Source: Kroppenstedtia guangzhouensis
GTDB lineage: Bacteria > Bacillota > Bacilli > Thermoactinomycetales > DSM-45169
Reading direction: 5' to 3'
Length of the DNA stretch: 64,000 nucleotides
Assembly: GCF_014637345.1 (NCBI RefSeq)
Contig: NZ_BMEX01000002.1
Coordinates: 361,292-425,291 of the forward strand
Position 1 is the stretch's first letter. Every line of letters starts with the position of its first letter. Below are positions 52,068 to 60,937 of the stretch, one piece after another. Position numbers and translations under genes: made by a program. The notes under the pieces are model-generated. The model was not told where the DNA came from. It made no database searches and worked only from the letters and a program-made list of their open reading frames with translations.

Positions 52068-52664
52068 TTACATTTTTCTACGAATCAGCGGTCCCGCCAG
52101 TAAAAAACCTGCAACCAGCCCTCCCAGATGAGCCATGAGATTGATTGTGGGCGTAAGCAAGCTGATCACCAAGTTAATCGCCACCAATGCCAGCAATCCT
52201 TTTCCCGTCTCCGGATCCATCGACCCCCTGCGAAACCAAAACAGATAAACATAAACCCCCAACAAGCCGTAAATGGCACCGGAAGCTCCGGCACTGATTC
52301 CCACCTCACCCAGATAGACAGTGGCCAAATTCCCCATGATTCCGGTCAACAAATAAAGAATGATGAACCGCAACCGTCCGAATAACCATTCCAATTGGGG
52401 ACCCAACAGGTAGAGGGAAAAACTGTTGAAAAGGAAATGAGTGATTCCAATATGCAAAAACACGGGTGTAGCCAGCCTCCACCATTCCCCCTGGGCCAAC
52501 AATGTGTTTTCCAAGGCTCCAAAACGCAACAAAACCACTGGATTGGTCGACCCTCCGCTGATGGTCATCAGTAAAAAGAGGAGGGTTTGGATCGCCAAGA
52601 TCCCGGTCACCACCGGGAAATAGGATTTAAAGCGCCTGAAAGGAAGTTGCGTATGTTGAAACAC
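52068..52664 (-). CDS. Rhomboid-family intramembrane serine protease
   Basis: 198 residues with six hydrophobic segments. HIGITHFLFNSFSLYLLG is the TM2 region, GASGAIYGLLG in TM4 holds the nucleophilic serine, and NLMAHLGGLVAGFL in TM6 holds the catalytic histidine. It cleaves membrane proteins within the bilayer; substrates unknown. GTG 52664 follows GGGGGAG. 27 bases downstream of psd. Confidence 0.9.
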   Translation of the reverse strand: MFQHTQLPFRRFKSYFPVVTGILAIQTLLFLLMTISGGSTNPVVLLRFGALENTLLAQGEWWRLATPVFLHIGITHFLFNSFSLYLLGPQLEWLFGRLRFIILYLLTGIMGNLATVYLGEVGISAGASGAIYGLLGVYVYLFWFRRGSMDPETGKGLLALVAINLVISLLTPTINLMAHLGGLVAGFLLAGPLIRRKM

Positions 52665-52691
52665 CGGGACTCCCCCTTTTTTTCAACCTGT

Positions 52692-53540
52692 CTAACCCCT
52701 CCGGATACATGCAATCGGCTGTCCCATTCGGATCATGGTTCCCGGGGAAAGATCCCCGATCCAATCGATGCGATTGGCTTCAAATAGGAGAATCACGGTG
52801 GAGCCAAATTCAAAACGGCCCAGTTCCTCTCCCTTTTCCAAAACTTCCATACACGGATAATTCCGGCTGAAGATCTGTTTTCTCCCACGGCAGTTGGTCA
52901 TGATTTCCCGATCGTATACCACCCGGATGCTCCCTACGTTGGTCGCCCCCACTTTAACCAAGGCAACCTCTCCTGCAGGACTGTCTAAAAAAGTGATCAA
53001 ACGTTCATTTCTTGCAAAGAGTCCACGTACCCATTGGACTCCCAGGGGATTGACCGGAAAGAGAGATCCCGGGATATAAGTCAGTCCGGTCACCCGCCCC
53101 TGAATCGGTGTATGAATCCGATGGTAATCCCGCGGACTGAGATAGAGGGTGATAAACCTTCCTCCCTCGAACTTCCTGATTTTTTCCCCTTTTCCTCCAA
53201 GAAGAGCCTCCAGAGTATAGGTTACACCCTTCGCTTGGAGGATGGTACCCTCATGGATTTCCCCCATCTGGGAAACAGTGCCGTCCACCGGACTGACGAT
53301 CCGTTCGGGATCAGGATCTATCGGTCTTGCTCCTTCCTTGAGCCCTCTCACAAAAAAATCGAGTAAGGATTGATATTGGGATACCGGCTTTTCCACCGGA
53401 CTCAAATCCACATCAAATCGACGGATAAAATATGGAATCAGCCTCCGGCTGTGAGGGGACCGGGCCAGACGCCCCATCCAACGGGATACTGACTTTTTGG
53501 GCATGCAATTGAGCATTGCTATCAGGATACGTTCTTTCAT
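52692..53540 (-). CDS. psd: Phosphatidylserine decarboxylase proenzyme
   Basis: 282 residues. SPVDGTVSQMG (about residue 88) and the LSPRDYHRIHTPIQGRV histidine block are family signatures. The self-cleavage site is EFGSTVILLFE near the C-terminus, whose serine becomes the pyruvoyl cofactor. It produces phosphatidylethanolamine at the membrane. GGAGGTATC precedes ATG 53540. Probably in an operon with the rhomboid gene; no pssA is adjacent. Confidence 0.93.
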   Translation of the reverse strand: MKERILIAMLNCMPKKSVSRWMGRLARSPHSRRLIPYFIRRFDVDLSPVEKPVSQYQSLLDFFVRGLKEGARPIDPDPERIVSPVDGTVSQMGEIHEGTILQAKGVTYTLEALLGGKGEKIRKFEGGRFITLYLSPRDYHRIHTPIQGRVTGLTYIPGSLFPVNPLGVQWVRGLFARNERLITFLDSPAGEVALVKVGATNVGSIRVVYDREIMTNCRGRKQIFSRNYPCMEVLEKGEELGRFEFGSTVILLFEANRIDWIGDLSPGTMIRMGQPIACIRRG

Positions 53541-53627
53541 GATACCTCCTCAGGCAATAAATAGTACATTTCTCGGGGAGTGAATCACCTGTTTCCGGAC
53601 ACACTACATATCACGGAGGTGATATAA

Positions 53628-53903
53628 ATGGCTTTCCAACCCAAAGGCCCTGCCAAAACCAATGCCCAACGAATTCGACAGCAAAACCAGCAAGCTGCCC
53701 GGGGCGCTCAAGGTCAACAATTCGGAACTGAATTTGCTTCCGAGACGAACGCTCAGCGAGTTCGGCAGCAAAACCGGCAAGCTGCCCGAGGCGCTCAAGG
53801 CCAACAGCAGTTTGGAACCGAATTTGCTTCCGAAACCAACGCCCAGCAAGTTCGGCAACAAAACCAAAAGGCCGAAGCCCAGAAACAACAAAACCAAAAA
53901 TAA
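53628..53903 (+). CDS. sspE: Gamma-type small acid-soluble spore protein
   Basis: 91 residues, extremely rich in Q, A, N, G and R, built from two long near-identical repeats (NAQRIRQQNQQAARGAQGQQ, FGTEFASETNAQ...) with the germination-protease cleavage context TEFASET. It serves as an amino-acid store in the spore core, degraded by GPR on germination. ATG 53628 follows CGGAGGTGATATAA. A TGAATC (53581) and CACACTA (53600) resemble SigG boxes but the spacing is short. Confidence 0.95.
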   Translation: MAFQPKGPAKTNAQRIRQQNQQAARGAQGQQFGTEFASETNAQRVRQQNRQAARGAQGQQQFGTEFASETNAQQVRQQNQKAEAQKQQNQK

Positions 53904-53917
53904 TTTCCAGCATAACG

Positions 53918-53951
53918 GATCCCATCCTGTTGAGCAGGATGGGATCTTTTT
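53918..53951 (+). terminator. Terminator of the gamma-SASP gene
   Basis: GATCCCATCCTG and CAGGATGGGATC form a 12-bp perfect stem followed by TTTTTAG. Confidence 0.9.
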
Positions 53952-54035
53952 AGGGCTGACGTTTCCACAACGCTTCTTCCCCGCCACCTGCGGTCCATTA
54001 TATCGGGGGTTCATCGCCTCTCAGTTCCCGGCAAA

Positions 54036-54104
54036 AATCATTTCGTAACCGAAATGATTGCAGGAAACCGCCATTCACACATTTTTACTCATAAATGGCG
54101 GTTT
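54036..54104. repeat. Two adjacent perfect palindromes between convergent genes
   Basis: AATCATTTCG-TAAC-CGAAATGATT (54036-54059) and AAACCGCCAT...ATGGCGGTTT (54065-54104) stand side by side after the PBP2 stop codon on its strand. The lack of U-runs makes them poor terminators; the first could be an operator-like or mRNA-stabilising hairpin. Confidence 0.5.
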
Positions 54105-54152
54105 AATAACCAAGCTCTCTTTCATCCTTTCCAAAACTGCCTTTCCCGGTTG

Positions 54153-56126
54153 TTATTCCATAAATTCCCTTTGATATAACTCCACCATCTTCTCCGCGAT
54201 CGGTCCGGCCGCAACACCCCCGTAACCGCCTTCAGGCACGATCACCGCCACGGCAATCTCGGGATCGTCAGCAGGGGCATAGGCGACAAAAACCGAATTC
54301 TCCACCCGCCCCCGTCCCGGGATATCCTGTTCAGACGTCCCTGTCTTGGCTGCCACCTGAAACGGAAGTTTTTTAAACAGATGAGACGCAGTTCCCCCGG
54401 GTTGGGTGACTGAGATCATTCCCCGCTTCACTGTTTGAAAATGCTGGGGAGCGATTTTGCTGCGATTCAGCACTTCCGGTTTAAACTCTTTGATGACTTT
54501 TCCGTTTTGATCCTGGATCGCCTCTGTCAACAAGGGCTTCATCCGTCTCCCGTCATTGGCCAGTGTCGCGGTGTACTGAGCCAATTGCATAGCCGAGTAA
54601 CGTTGGGCTTGACCATAGGAGCCCAGAACCATCGCTCCCAGTCCGGAAAAGTTGCCCGACATGGAAAGATAATCTTCCGTCCCATCCTGTTCCCCTTTTA
54701 GCGGAACCCCTGTTGGAACCCCCAGGCCGAACTGATGGGTATACTCTCTATACCGCTTGACACTCTTTTCTCCTTCCTGCCGATACCAACGGTTGGCTGT
54801 CCAAGCGAAAAACGTGTTGGCCGACTTTTGCAGGGCCCGATTCAGATTTAACCGACCATAGTGATGATTGCCCGAATTCCTTACCGGTGGGGTTGCCCGC
54901 GCATAATAATAACTTCCGGGATCCTGAAAACCGGTGTATGGATGGATGATCCCTTCATTTAATGCCATCAAGGCCATCATCGGCTTAAATGTGGAACCCG
55001 GCGGCAAAACTGAAAAGGGATGCCGTTGGGATTCTTTTTCAGGGTCTTGCGAATGGCGGGCATCATAAGGGGCTTCCATGATCGTTCCATTTCGGATGGT
55101 ATAAATCAATTGTTGGTAATCTTTGGAGGTGACAGTCCCATTCCAAATGTTTGGATCGTAATCGGGGTAACTGACCATGGTGCGGATTTTTCCCGTTTTT
55201 ACTTCCATCGCCACAGCGTATGCGTTTCGCGCATTGGGGGCCCGATCATTGCCTGCTTGGTTTCTCAGTCGCCGTAGGTGCTTTTCCACAAAATCCTCTG
55301 TTTCGAGCTGCATTTTTTCATCCAGGCTCAGAACCAAATTGTCCCCCGGCCGGGGTTTCACATCCTTGATCACTTCCACAGGTTTACCGGTGGAATTGAC
55401 ACGGACCAATTTATATCCGTGCCGCCCCCGGAGGTGATCCTGGAAACTGTATTCAATCCCATCCATGCCCACTTGTTCCCAGTCAAGATATCCCCCGTCT
55501 CCGGTTTTTGCAGCAGCCTTTTTATATTTTTCAAGGGATGTTTTGGCTCCGGCAAAGGGACGAACATAACCGATGGTTTGAACCGCAAAGGAATCTTCCC
55601 GGTACTTTCGGAGCGGTTCCAGAAATACGTTCATTCCTTTATAATCTGAGGGATGCTCTGAAAGCTGCACCACTTCTTTTTCACTCAGACGATCCTTTAT
55701 TTTCTTGGGATAATAGGGAGGCTGCTTCCGGGGAACGGGTTCTCCCTTTTTATTCAGTCCTACATCCATTTTTTCCAGAACTTCCTCCACTGGAATGTCC
55801 AGCAGCTTGGAAAGTTTCTTCGCAGTGGCCAATTTTTCCTCATCGGTTTCGTCCGTCTCCAGGTATACCGCCGTAAACAGGGATTCATTTCCCACCAGAA
55901 GCTTGCCCTTGGTATCAAAGATCTCTCCACGGGGAGCCACTACGGGAATCTGTTTGAAATTATTTTCCTCGGCCAGTCTCCGATATTTTTCTCCTCCTCC
56001 CAATTGCACCCAAGATAGGCGGAGGATCAGTGCCACAAATAACAAAAAAACGATCAGCCACAAGACATACAAGCGCTGAAAGGTAAGTTCTCCATGTCTG
56101 ACATTCCGTTTCCGGGGTTTGATCAT
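54153..56126 (-). CDS. Class B penicillin-binding protein 2 (MrdA/PbpA-like transpeptidase)
   Basis: 657 residues: one N-terminal TM (about 20-42), the dimerisation/pedestal region (VVAPRGEIFDTKGKLLVGN), and a transpeptidase domain with the nucleophile in PPGSTFKPMMAL, SAN in LQKSANTFFAW and KTGTS. It acts in the elongation/rod complex; sporulation-specific relatives also exist. No rodA or mre gene is adjacent. Start ATG 56126 with a weak AAAGG site upstream. Confidence 0.9.
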   Translation of the reverse strand: MIKPRKRNVRHGELTFQRLYVLWLIVFLLFVALILRLSWVQLGGGEKYRRLAEENNFKQIPVVAPRGEIFDTKGKLLVGNESLFTAVYLETDETDEEKLATAKKLSKLLDIPVEEVLEKMDVGLNKKGEPVPRKQPPYYPKKIKDRLSEKEVVQLSEHPSDYKGMNVFLEPLRKYREDSFAVQTIGYVRPFAGAKTSLEKYKKAAAKTGDGGYLDWEQVGMDGIEYSFQDHLRGRHGYKLVRVNSTGKPVEVIKDVKPRPGDNLVLSLDEKMQLETEDFVEKHLRRLRNQAGNDRAPNARNAYAVAMEVKTGKIRTMVSYPDYDPNIWNGTVTSKDYQQLIYTIRNGTIMEAPYDARHSQDPEKESQRHPFSVLPPGSTFKPMMALMALNEGIIHPYTGFQDPGSYYYARATPPVRNSGNHHYGRLNLNRALQKSANTFFAWTANRWYRQEGEKSVKRYREYTHQFGLGVPTGVPLKGEQDGTEDYLSMSGNFSGLGAMVLGSYGQAQRYSAMQLAQYTATLANDGRRMKPLLTEAIQDQNGKVIKEFKPEVLNRSKIAPQHFQTVKRGMISVTQPGGTASHLFKKLPFQVAAKTGTSEQDIPGRGRVENSVFVAYAPADDPEIAVAVIVPEGGYGGVAAGPIAEKMVELYQREFME

Positions 56127-56529
56127 CGCTTTTATTCCAACCTTTCACCCGATCCCTATGAGTGATTTGCCCTCCTCACGTCCACGGCGGAATTGGCTTT
56201 TCCCCTGCGGTGTCAATTGATTCCAGGCAGGCACTCCGCGAAAAAAACTGTTTTCCATTCCAATCAAGCAGCCCCCGTTCATACTTTAAGATACCAAAAA
56301 CTTGTCATAGTTGCGAGAGGGTTGCCCTCACTGGTATGCAGGATGATTCGTTCATTTTCAAAGGGTTGAGAGGACCTGCTTTACCCACGATGACTGTGAC
56401 ACAAAAGCAACTTTTTGATCCCGGAAAAAATGTCAAAATGGTTTTCAAGAGTTGGGCCACTGTGGTGACCTCTTGTTTCTATGAATCATATTTTACAACA
56501 AACTCGATTTCATAGAGGAGAGTTCAACC
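56127..56529. other. Divergent intergenic region between PBP2 and subtilase genes
   Basis: About 400 bases with no supported gene. Short + strand frames lack ribosome binding sites. It must hold the two divergent promoters; TTGCGAGAGG and ACTTGTCATAG are visible but I cannot assign boxes with confidence. Confidence 0.4.
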
Positions 56530-57825
56530 ATGTCCCAAACCCCATACCGTTGGATTCGGGAATATGGACGTCGAATGGATTCCAGCCTCAGAAGTTCGCT
56601 GATCCAACGTCTGCAAGTGCTTCGATATGTCCCCTGTCTATTCCATCGGACCACATTGTCCCTGATCCATCGCTTGACACGGGTGCCTGTCTTGGTACAG
56701 CTCGACCGAAATCTTCAGACCGACAGTCTCTTGGGAAACACCCTGTTCGCCATGCAATCCCCCAGGGATTATTTCAGTAGTATCCACGCTTTTCGTATGA
56801 ATCTCACCTTATCCCAACTAGAAAAAATGATTTCTTTTCCCGAGGTGAAGCGGATCTACCTCGACCGAAAAGTTTATGCGCTTTTGAATACAGCCGTTCC
56901 CGCCGTCGGCGCCCCTTTGGCATGGTCAGCGGGAAACCGTGGGGAAAATGCCACCATTGCCATCATTGACACCGGCATCCATACCCATCCTGATTTGGTG
57001 AATCCTCAATCCCGAATCCTCGCCTTCAAAGATTTTGTCAAAGGAAAAGCCAAACCTTATGATGATAACGGACATGGAACCCATTGTGCAGGTGATGCAG
57101 CCGGCAACGGCCACTCCTCCGGCGGAAAATATAAAGGCCCCGCTCCAGAGGCAAAACTGGTCGGGGTAAAGGTTCTCAACAAAATAGGGGCTGGAAATCT
57201 TTCGGATGTGATTGCCGGAATTGAATGGTGCATTACCAACCGGAATAAATACAACATTCGGGTCATCTCCCTCTCTCTGGGCAGCCGGACTCCAACCTCC
57301 TATCGGGACGACCCTGTCGCCCAAGCCGCCGAGCAAGCTTGGAAACAAGGCATCACCGTAATCGCAGCTGCGGGAAACGACGGATCTGAAGCAGGAACCA
57401 TTTCAAGTCCCGGTATCCATCCCTGTGTGATTACCGTGGGAGCTTCCGATGACAAAGGGACAATCACAATCTCTGATGATGATGCCGCTTCTTTTTCCAG
57501 TCGCGGGCCCACCATCGACCATATCAACAAGCCGGATATACTCGCTCCCGGCACCGGGATCACCTCTCTGCGCGTTCCCGGTTCTTATATAGATAAGACA
57601 GCTCCTGACAGCCGGGTCAACCGGTATTACACCACCCTTTCCGGTACTTCGATGGCTACCCCGATCGTCGCTGGTATGGCGGCTGTACTTTTGACCCGTC
57701 ATCCGGAATGGACGCCGGATCAGATAAAAGAGGAGTTGATCAAATCCGCCAAAAGCCTGGGACTGCCGCTCAACGTGCAGGGAAAAGGTATTGTTCAAAC
57801 CAGTTCCCGTTTGTTTAAGGAATAA
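56530..57825 (+). CDS. aprX: Subtilisin-like serine protease, AprX type
   Basis: 431 residues, no signal peptide, close in length and layout to Bacillus AprX. An N-terminal region of about 120 residues precedes the S8 domain: Asp147 in AIIDTGIHTHPDL, His182 in NGHGTHCAG, AAAGNDG with the oxyanion Asn, and Ser374 in SGTSMATP. It is probably intracellular, expressed in late growth in relatives. GAGGAGAG precedes ATG 56530. Its last 11 bases overlap the end of the next, convergent subtilase gene. Confidence 0.92.
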   Translation: MSQTPYRWIREYGRRMDSSLRSSLIQRLQVLRYVPCLFHRTTLSLIHRLTRVPVLVQLDRNLQTDSLLGNTLFAMQSPRDYFSSIHAFRMNLTLSQLEKMISFPEVKRIYLDRKVYALLNTAVPAVGAPLAWSAGNRGENATIAIIDTGIHTHPDLVNPQSRILAFKDFVKGKAKPYDDNGHGTHCAGDAAGNGHSSGGKYKGPAPEAKLVGVKVLNKIGAGNLSDVIAGIEWCITNRNKYNIRVISLSLGSRTPTSYRDDPVAQAAEQAWKQGITVIAAAGNDGSEAGTISSPGIHPCVITVGASDDKGTITISDDDAASFSSRGPTIDHINKPDILAPGTGITSLRVPGSYIDKTAPDSRVNRYYTTLSGTSMATPIVAGMAAVLLTRHPEWTPDQIKEELIKSAKSLGLPLNVQGKGIVQTSSRLFKE

Positions 57826-58957
57826 ATCGTCCCATCTGGCGGGCAAGAAATTGAACCGACTGAAAAGAGCTCACCTTCCCATAGTTTCGGTTTTCCTGAA
57901 TGGGAATCGTTGACTCCACCATGATTCGCCTCATGTGATCCGGCTTGAGATCCCGCCGAAGATAAAGAAGAAGGGCCGCCGTCCCGCTGACATGAGGTAC
58001 AGCCATGGAAGTTCCGCTCATCTCCCGGATGGTTCCATTCAACCAGGCCGATGTGATTTTGTCCCCAGGAGCAGCCAAATCCACCCCATCCCCCACATTG
58101 CTGAAGGCAGCCAACCGTCCATCCTTTGATACTGCAGTTACTCCAATGGTCTCATCAAATCGTGCCGGGTAATCCACGTTCCCGGAGTTACCCTGATTTC
58201 CTGCTGCCGCCACCATCGTGATGCCTCGTCGATGAGCGACCCGGATGGCTTCATGGAGTGTGTCACTCACTTTGGGCATTCCAAAACTCATATTGACCAC
58301 GTCCATCTTGTTCTCGATGCACCAATTGATCGCACTCAGTAAATCTGACAGGTTGGCACTCCCTTTCCGGTTAAATGCCTTGACACCGTAAATGTGCACT
58401 CGTGGAGCCACTCCCACGATATTTAAATCAGTGGCCCGACCGGCGATCGTGGCCGCAACATGGGTCCCATGGCCGTTATAATCATAGGGGGTGAACATGG
58501 GTGAGAGGATGTTGACACCACCGCTGTAGTTCTTCTGAATGGCCGGATGATCGTCTGCAATTCCTGTATCGATCACCGCCACTTTAATCCCTCTTCCCTT
58601 GGTATAGGGCCAAACCCTGGAGGCCTCCACATCCTGGATCCCCCAGGGAATCCCTTCCATTGTCCCCTCAGTGATTTCCCCAGCGATCGGATCTGTGATC
58701 TTCACTTGGGAATCATACTCCCAATGAGCTACATCGGGATGTCCTTCCAGACTGTATGGACCTTCTTTTCTCACAAATTCACCAACGATAATCCCCAGAT
58801 GGGGCAAAAACCGCACGGGTCGTCCTCCGCACCGGTTGATCTCACGGATGCAACTCCTGGGATTGCCGTGGTTTCCTAAATACATAATCTTACGGATATA
58901 TTTCATCCTTCGGCTCACCATTGGCAGTGGTCCTGGAAACCATTCCGGTCTAGACAT
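57815..58957 (-). CDS. Second subtilisin-like serine protease (S8), convergent with aprX
   Basis: 380 residues without a typical signal peptide. A prodomain-like N-terminus (GGRPVRFLPHLGIIVGEF) and WGIQDVEASRVW linker precede the S8 catalytic set: Asp in VAVIDTGIADDHPAI, His in NGHGTHVAATIAG, Asn in AAAGNQGNSG and Ser in SGTSMAVPH. The short sequence and RGIKVAVIDTG start resemble intracellular or spore-associated subtilisins. ATG 58957 is taken, downstream of AAGGAG; the frame runs to 59026. Divergent from the gene at 59040. Confidence 0.9.
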   Translation of the reverse strand: MSRPEWFPGPLPMVSRRMKYIRKIMYLGNHGNPRSCIREINRCGGRPVRFLPHLGIIVGEFVRKEGPYSLEGHPDVAHWEYDSQVKITDPIAGEITEGTMEGIPWGIQDVEASRVWPYTKGRGIKVAVIDTGIADDHPAIQKNYSGGVNILSPMFTPYDYNGHGTHVAATIAGRATDLNIVGVAPRVHIYGVKAFNRKGSANLSDLLSAINWCIENKMDVVNMSFGMPKVSDTLHEAIRVAHRRGITMVAAAGNQGNSGNVDYPARFDETIGVTAVSKDGRLAAFSNVGDGVDLAAPGDKITSAWLNGTIREMSGTSMAVPHVSGTAALLLYLRRDLKPDHMRRIMVESTIPIQENRNYGKVSSFQSVQFLARQMGRFIP

Positions 58958-59039
58958 AATTGTCCCAACTCCTTCTCTCACTGACCAACCCCGGCCTGAA
59001 TATATTGAGCAAGACTTCAACCCCAAGGAGCGAGTAAAT

Positions 59040-59564
59040 TTGAAACCACCCAGGTATGATCGCCGACATAACAGACGAAATGCTACCCGTCCGCCTCAGT
59101 CGACCCCTTCTTTCCACCCCCGACAAATAGAAGAAATCCGCAATCTTTCCAGGGAGATCACTGCCGCCACTTCCAAGATGGAGCGGTGGATGGAGGCAAT
59201 GACCAAATTGAGCCATGCCATGGAAGATAAAAAAGCCTTGCAGGAGGTGATTGGGCTCATAGCCAACATGAAATCAAAAGCAGATTCCAACTCCACAAAC
59301 TTCACCGGAAAAATCGCTGCGGAAAAAAAAGAGAACCAGCCCGATAAAGGTGAAACACTCCATCCTAACAACAGAGGTTCCGAGTCCTCCAAATCCTCCG
59401 GAAAGGGGAAAGAGGGAGGCGCTTCCGACGGACATAAGCCCTTTTCCCAGGACGGTGATAGCCTTTATGATTTGATCAATGCACCGGGGATGACAAAAAT
59501 CGTGGACAATGTGATGAAAGTGAGGCAAGCTAGACAACAGAGCAGAAGAAGAAACCGGAACTGA
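59040..59564 (+). CDS. Hydrophilic low-complexity protein, unknown
   Basis: 174 residues from TTG 59040, 9 bases after AAGGAG; the longer frame to 58836 would overlap the divergent protease gene. The protein has a basic N-terminus (PPRYDRRHNRRN), a helical middle (about 40-90, IRNLSREITAATSKMERWMEAM), a Ser/Lys/Gly-rich stretch and a basic end (VRQARQQSRRRNRN). It has the look of a coat or spore-core associated protein, but no family is recognised. Confidence 0.6.
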   Translation: MKPPRYDRRHNRRNATRPPQSTPSFHPRQIEEIRNLSREITAATSKMERWMEAMTKLSHAMEDKKALQEVIGLIANMKSKADSNSTNFTGKIAAEKKENQPDKGETLHPNNRGSESSKSSGKGKEGGASDGHKPFSQDGDSLYDLINAPGMTKIVDNVMKVRQARQQSRRRNRN

Positions 59565-59575
59565 ATACTCCGAAC

Positions 59576-59600
59576 CGGGCTGCCCCTGCAGCCCGTTTCT
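59576..59600. terminator. Bidirectional hairpin between two convergent unknown genes
   Basis: CGGGCTGC (59576-59583) and GCAGCCCG (59588-59595) with a CCCT loop, followed by TTTCT. Confidence 0.7.
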
Positions 59601-59967
59601 ATCGTGAACGCTTTTTCCTCCTCCCTTTCCCCTGGGCTCTTTTCTCCGGCGATGTCCCCAATCCTTGGCCGATCAAGCGTGCCTGCTCTTTCGAGATCCA
59701 CTCCCGGTCGATCAATCCGGTTAAAGCTTTCTCCGGACGACCGGCACCGATAATCGTATCCAACAGCTCTTTCATTTCTTTGTTTCCCAGAGGGATACCG
59801 GTCAACCGGCGAATATATTCAAAAAAGCCATCCAACCCTTGACGGTGATAACTTTCTTTCGCATCTTCCAAAATTCCGTCCAGTATTTTGTCATTCACCA
59901 CTCGATGACCGACCAAGCCGTTGATCAGGTCGGCGAAATCTTTCTTTGAAGGACCCGTGGCTGTCAA
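59599..59967 (-). CDS. Small helical protein with a basic C-terminus, unknown
   Basis: 122 residues from TTG 59967, which follows GAGGAGG by 9 bases; the frame extends to 60015. The sequence KKDFADLINGLVGHRVVNDKILDGILEDAKESY and the later GIPLGNKEMKELLDTIIG suggest an all-helical fold. The last 15 residues are mostly K and R (EKRAQGKGRRKKRSR), suggesting nucleic-acid contact. No family recognised. Convergent with the preceding gene. Confidence 0.6.
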   Translation of the reverse strand: MTATGPSKKDFADLINGLVGHRVVNDKILDGILEDAKESYHRQGLDGFFEYIRRLTGIPLGNKEMKELLDTIIGAGRPEKALTGLIDREWISKEQARLIGQGLGTSPEKRAQGKGRRKKRSR

Positions 59968-60173
59968 AGATGCACACCTCCTCTGATTGATGCAATCCGT
60001 GTGCCGGCCTCCCATATATCATAGTTGTATGTGGAGATGCGGGCTTTGCACATGACAAACACCCAGCGCCCGGTAAAAGGGGCAGATGCCTAATAACAAA
60101 TTTCGCTAATGAAAATTTTCAATGTTGAGCCAAAGAGGATGCAGACGGTAACGATTACATCTGGAAGCGTTCT

Positions 60174-60228
60174 GCGCAAAAGTTCCGACAAGCCAAAGAC
60201 ACTCCCTGTGACAAGTTTTTCACAACGC
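60174..60228 (-). repeat. MITE-like element, family 1, copy D (shortened)
   Basis: On the - strand: AAGCGTTGTGAAAAACTTGTCACAGGGAG followed by TGTCTTTGGCTTGTCGGAACTTTTGCGC. Compared with copy C, about 15 bases including the TTTTTTCACAT arm are missing. It lies in the 275-base gap between two - strand genes; the rest of that gap (60016-60173) shows no gene. Confidence 0.65.
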
Positions 60229-60289
60229 TTTTCGTGCGTTCTTTGAACAAAAGATCTTTCTCCCCTCATGTCGACACCCAGTCCAATAT

Positions 60290-60330
60290 AAAAAAGCCGT
60301 CGGCATCCAATAGATGCCAACGGCTTTTTT
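60290..60330 (-). terminator. Terminator of the 183-aa unknown gene
   Basis: AAAAAAGCCGT-C-GGCATC-caata-GATGCC-A-ACGGCTTTTTT is a nearly perfect hairpin with A/T runs on both sides, immediately after the stop codon at 60332. Confidence 0.9.
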
Positions 60331-60331
60331 A

Positions 60332-60883
60332 TCACTCGGATCTGTCGGGATTGAGCTTCTCTTTGAAATGGGGGGGAATGCTGCAACCTCCCCCGGTAAA
60401 TTCAACATCCCGCCCCACATCACCCGCCTGCTCCCAGAATTCCACCACACACTCCAATGGGGTGGGCACCTTTTGCGATGGAGCTAAAAACAGAGTGACC
60501 TCCGGGGATTGCTCCTCTTCTTCCTCAAAGGTGGCATAATAAACAGGGTAACGAACCACTTTGTCTTCTTCCTGCCCATCCACCTCGATATCAAAGCGCA
60601 TCTCATGGCTGATTACCATCCTGGAGAAAGGTCTGGCAAAGGATTGCAGTTTTCCATCCTCGGAACGGGCAATCACCTCCACCTGGTCCCTTTCCTCATT
60701 CACCCTGACAGAGTCTGCTGTTCCGTAAATATACACCGCTTCCTGGAACGTATCCAAAATCCCCGCCATCATCGGGGCTTCATCCGTCATCATCTTTTTC
60801 AATAGACGTTCCAGTTCGGGAGCGGTCATCTCCCGTATGGAAGCCTGAAAATTGACTACGTTTGCATGGGGAAAAATACGCAT
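60332..60883 (-). CDS. Conserved-looking soluble protein, unknown
   Basis: 183 residues. ATG 60883 follows GAGAGGAGTAGACCC. It is acidic, with a MTAPELERLLKKMMTDE helix, a beta-rich middle (VYIYGTADSVRVNEERDQVEVIAR) and a Glu run (FEEEEEQSPEV). No motif points to a function. The gap to the upstream acyl-CoA ligase is 54 bases on the same strand, so co-transcription is possible. Confidence 0.6.
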   Translation of the reverse strand: MRIFPHANVVNFQASIREMTAPELERLLKKMMTDEAPMMAGILDTFQEAVYIYGTADSVRVNEERDQVEVIARSEDGKLQSFARPFSRMVISHEMRFDIEVDGQEEDKVVRYPVYYATFEEEEEQSPEVTLFLAPSQKVPTPLECVVEFWEQAGDVGRDVEFTGGGCSIPPHFKEKLNPDRSE

Positions 60884-60937
60884 GGGTCTACTCCTCTCTG
60901 CGATTCCCCCAGATTATACCGCAGCCGGACATCCCGT

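Noticed and set aside
58836..59039. Longer N-terminus for the 59040 gene
   Set aside because: It would overlap the divergent subtilase start and promoter, and the only good ribosome binding site is before TTG 59040.
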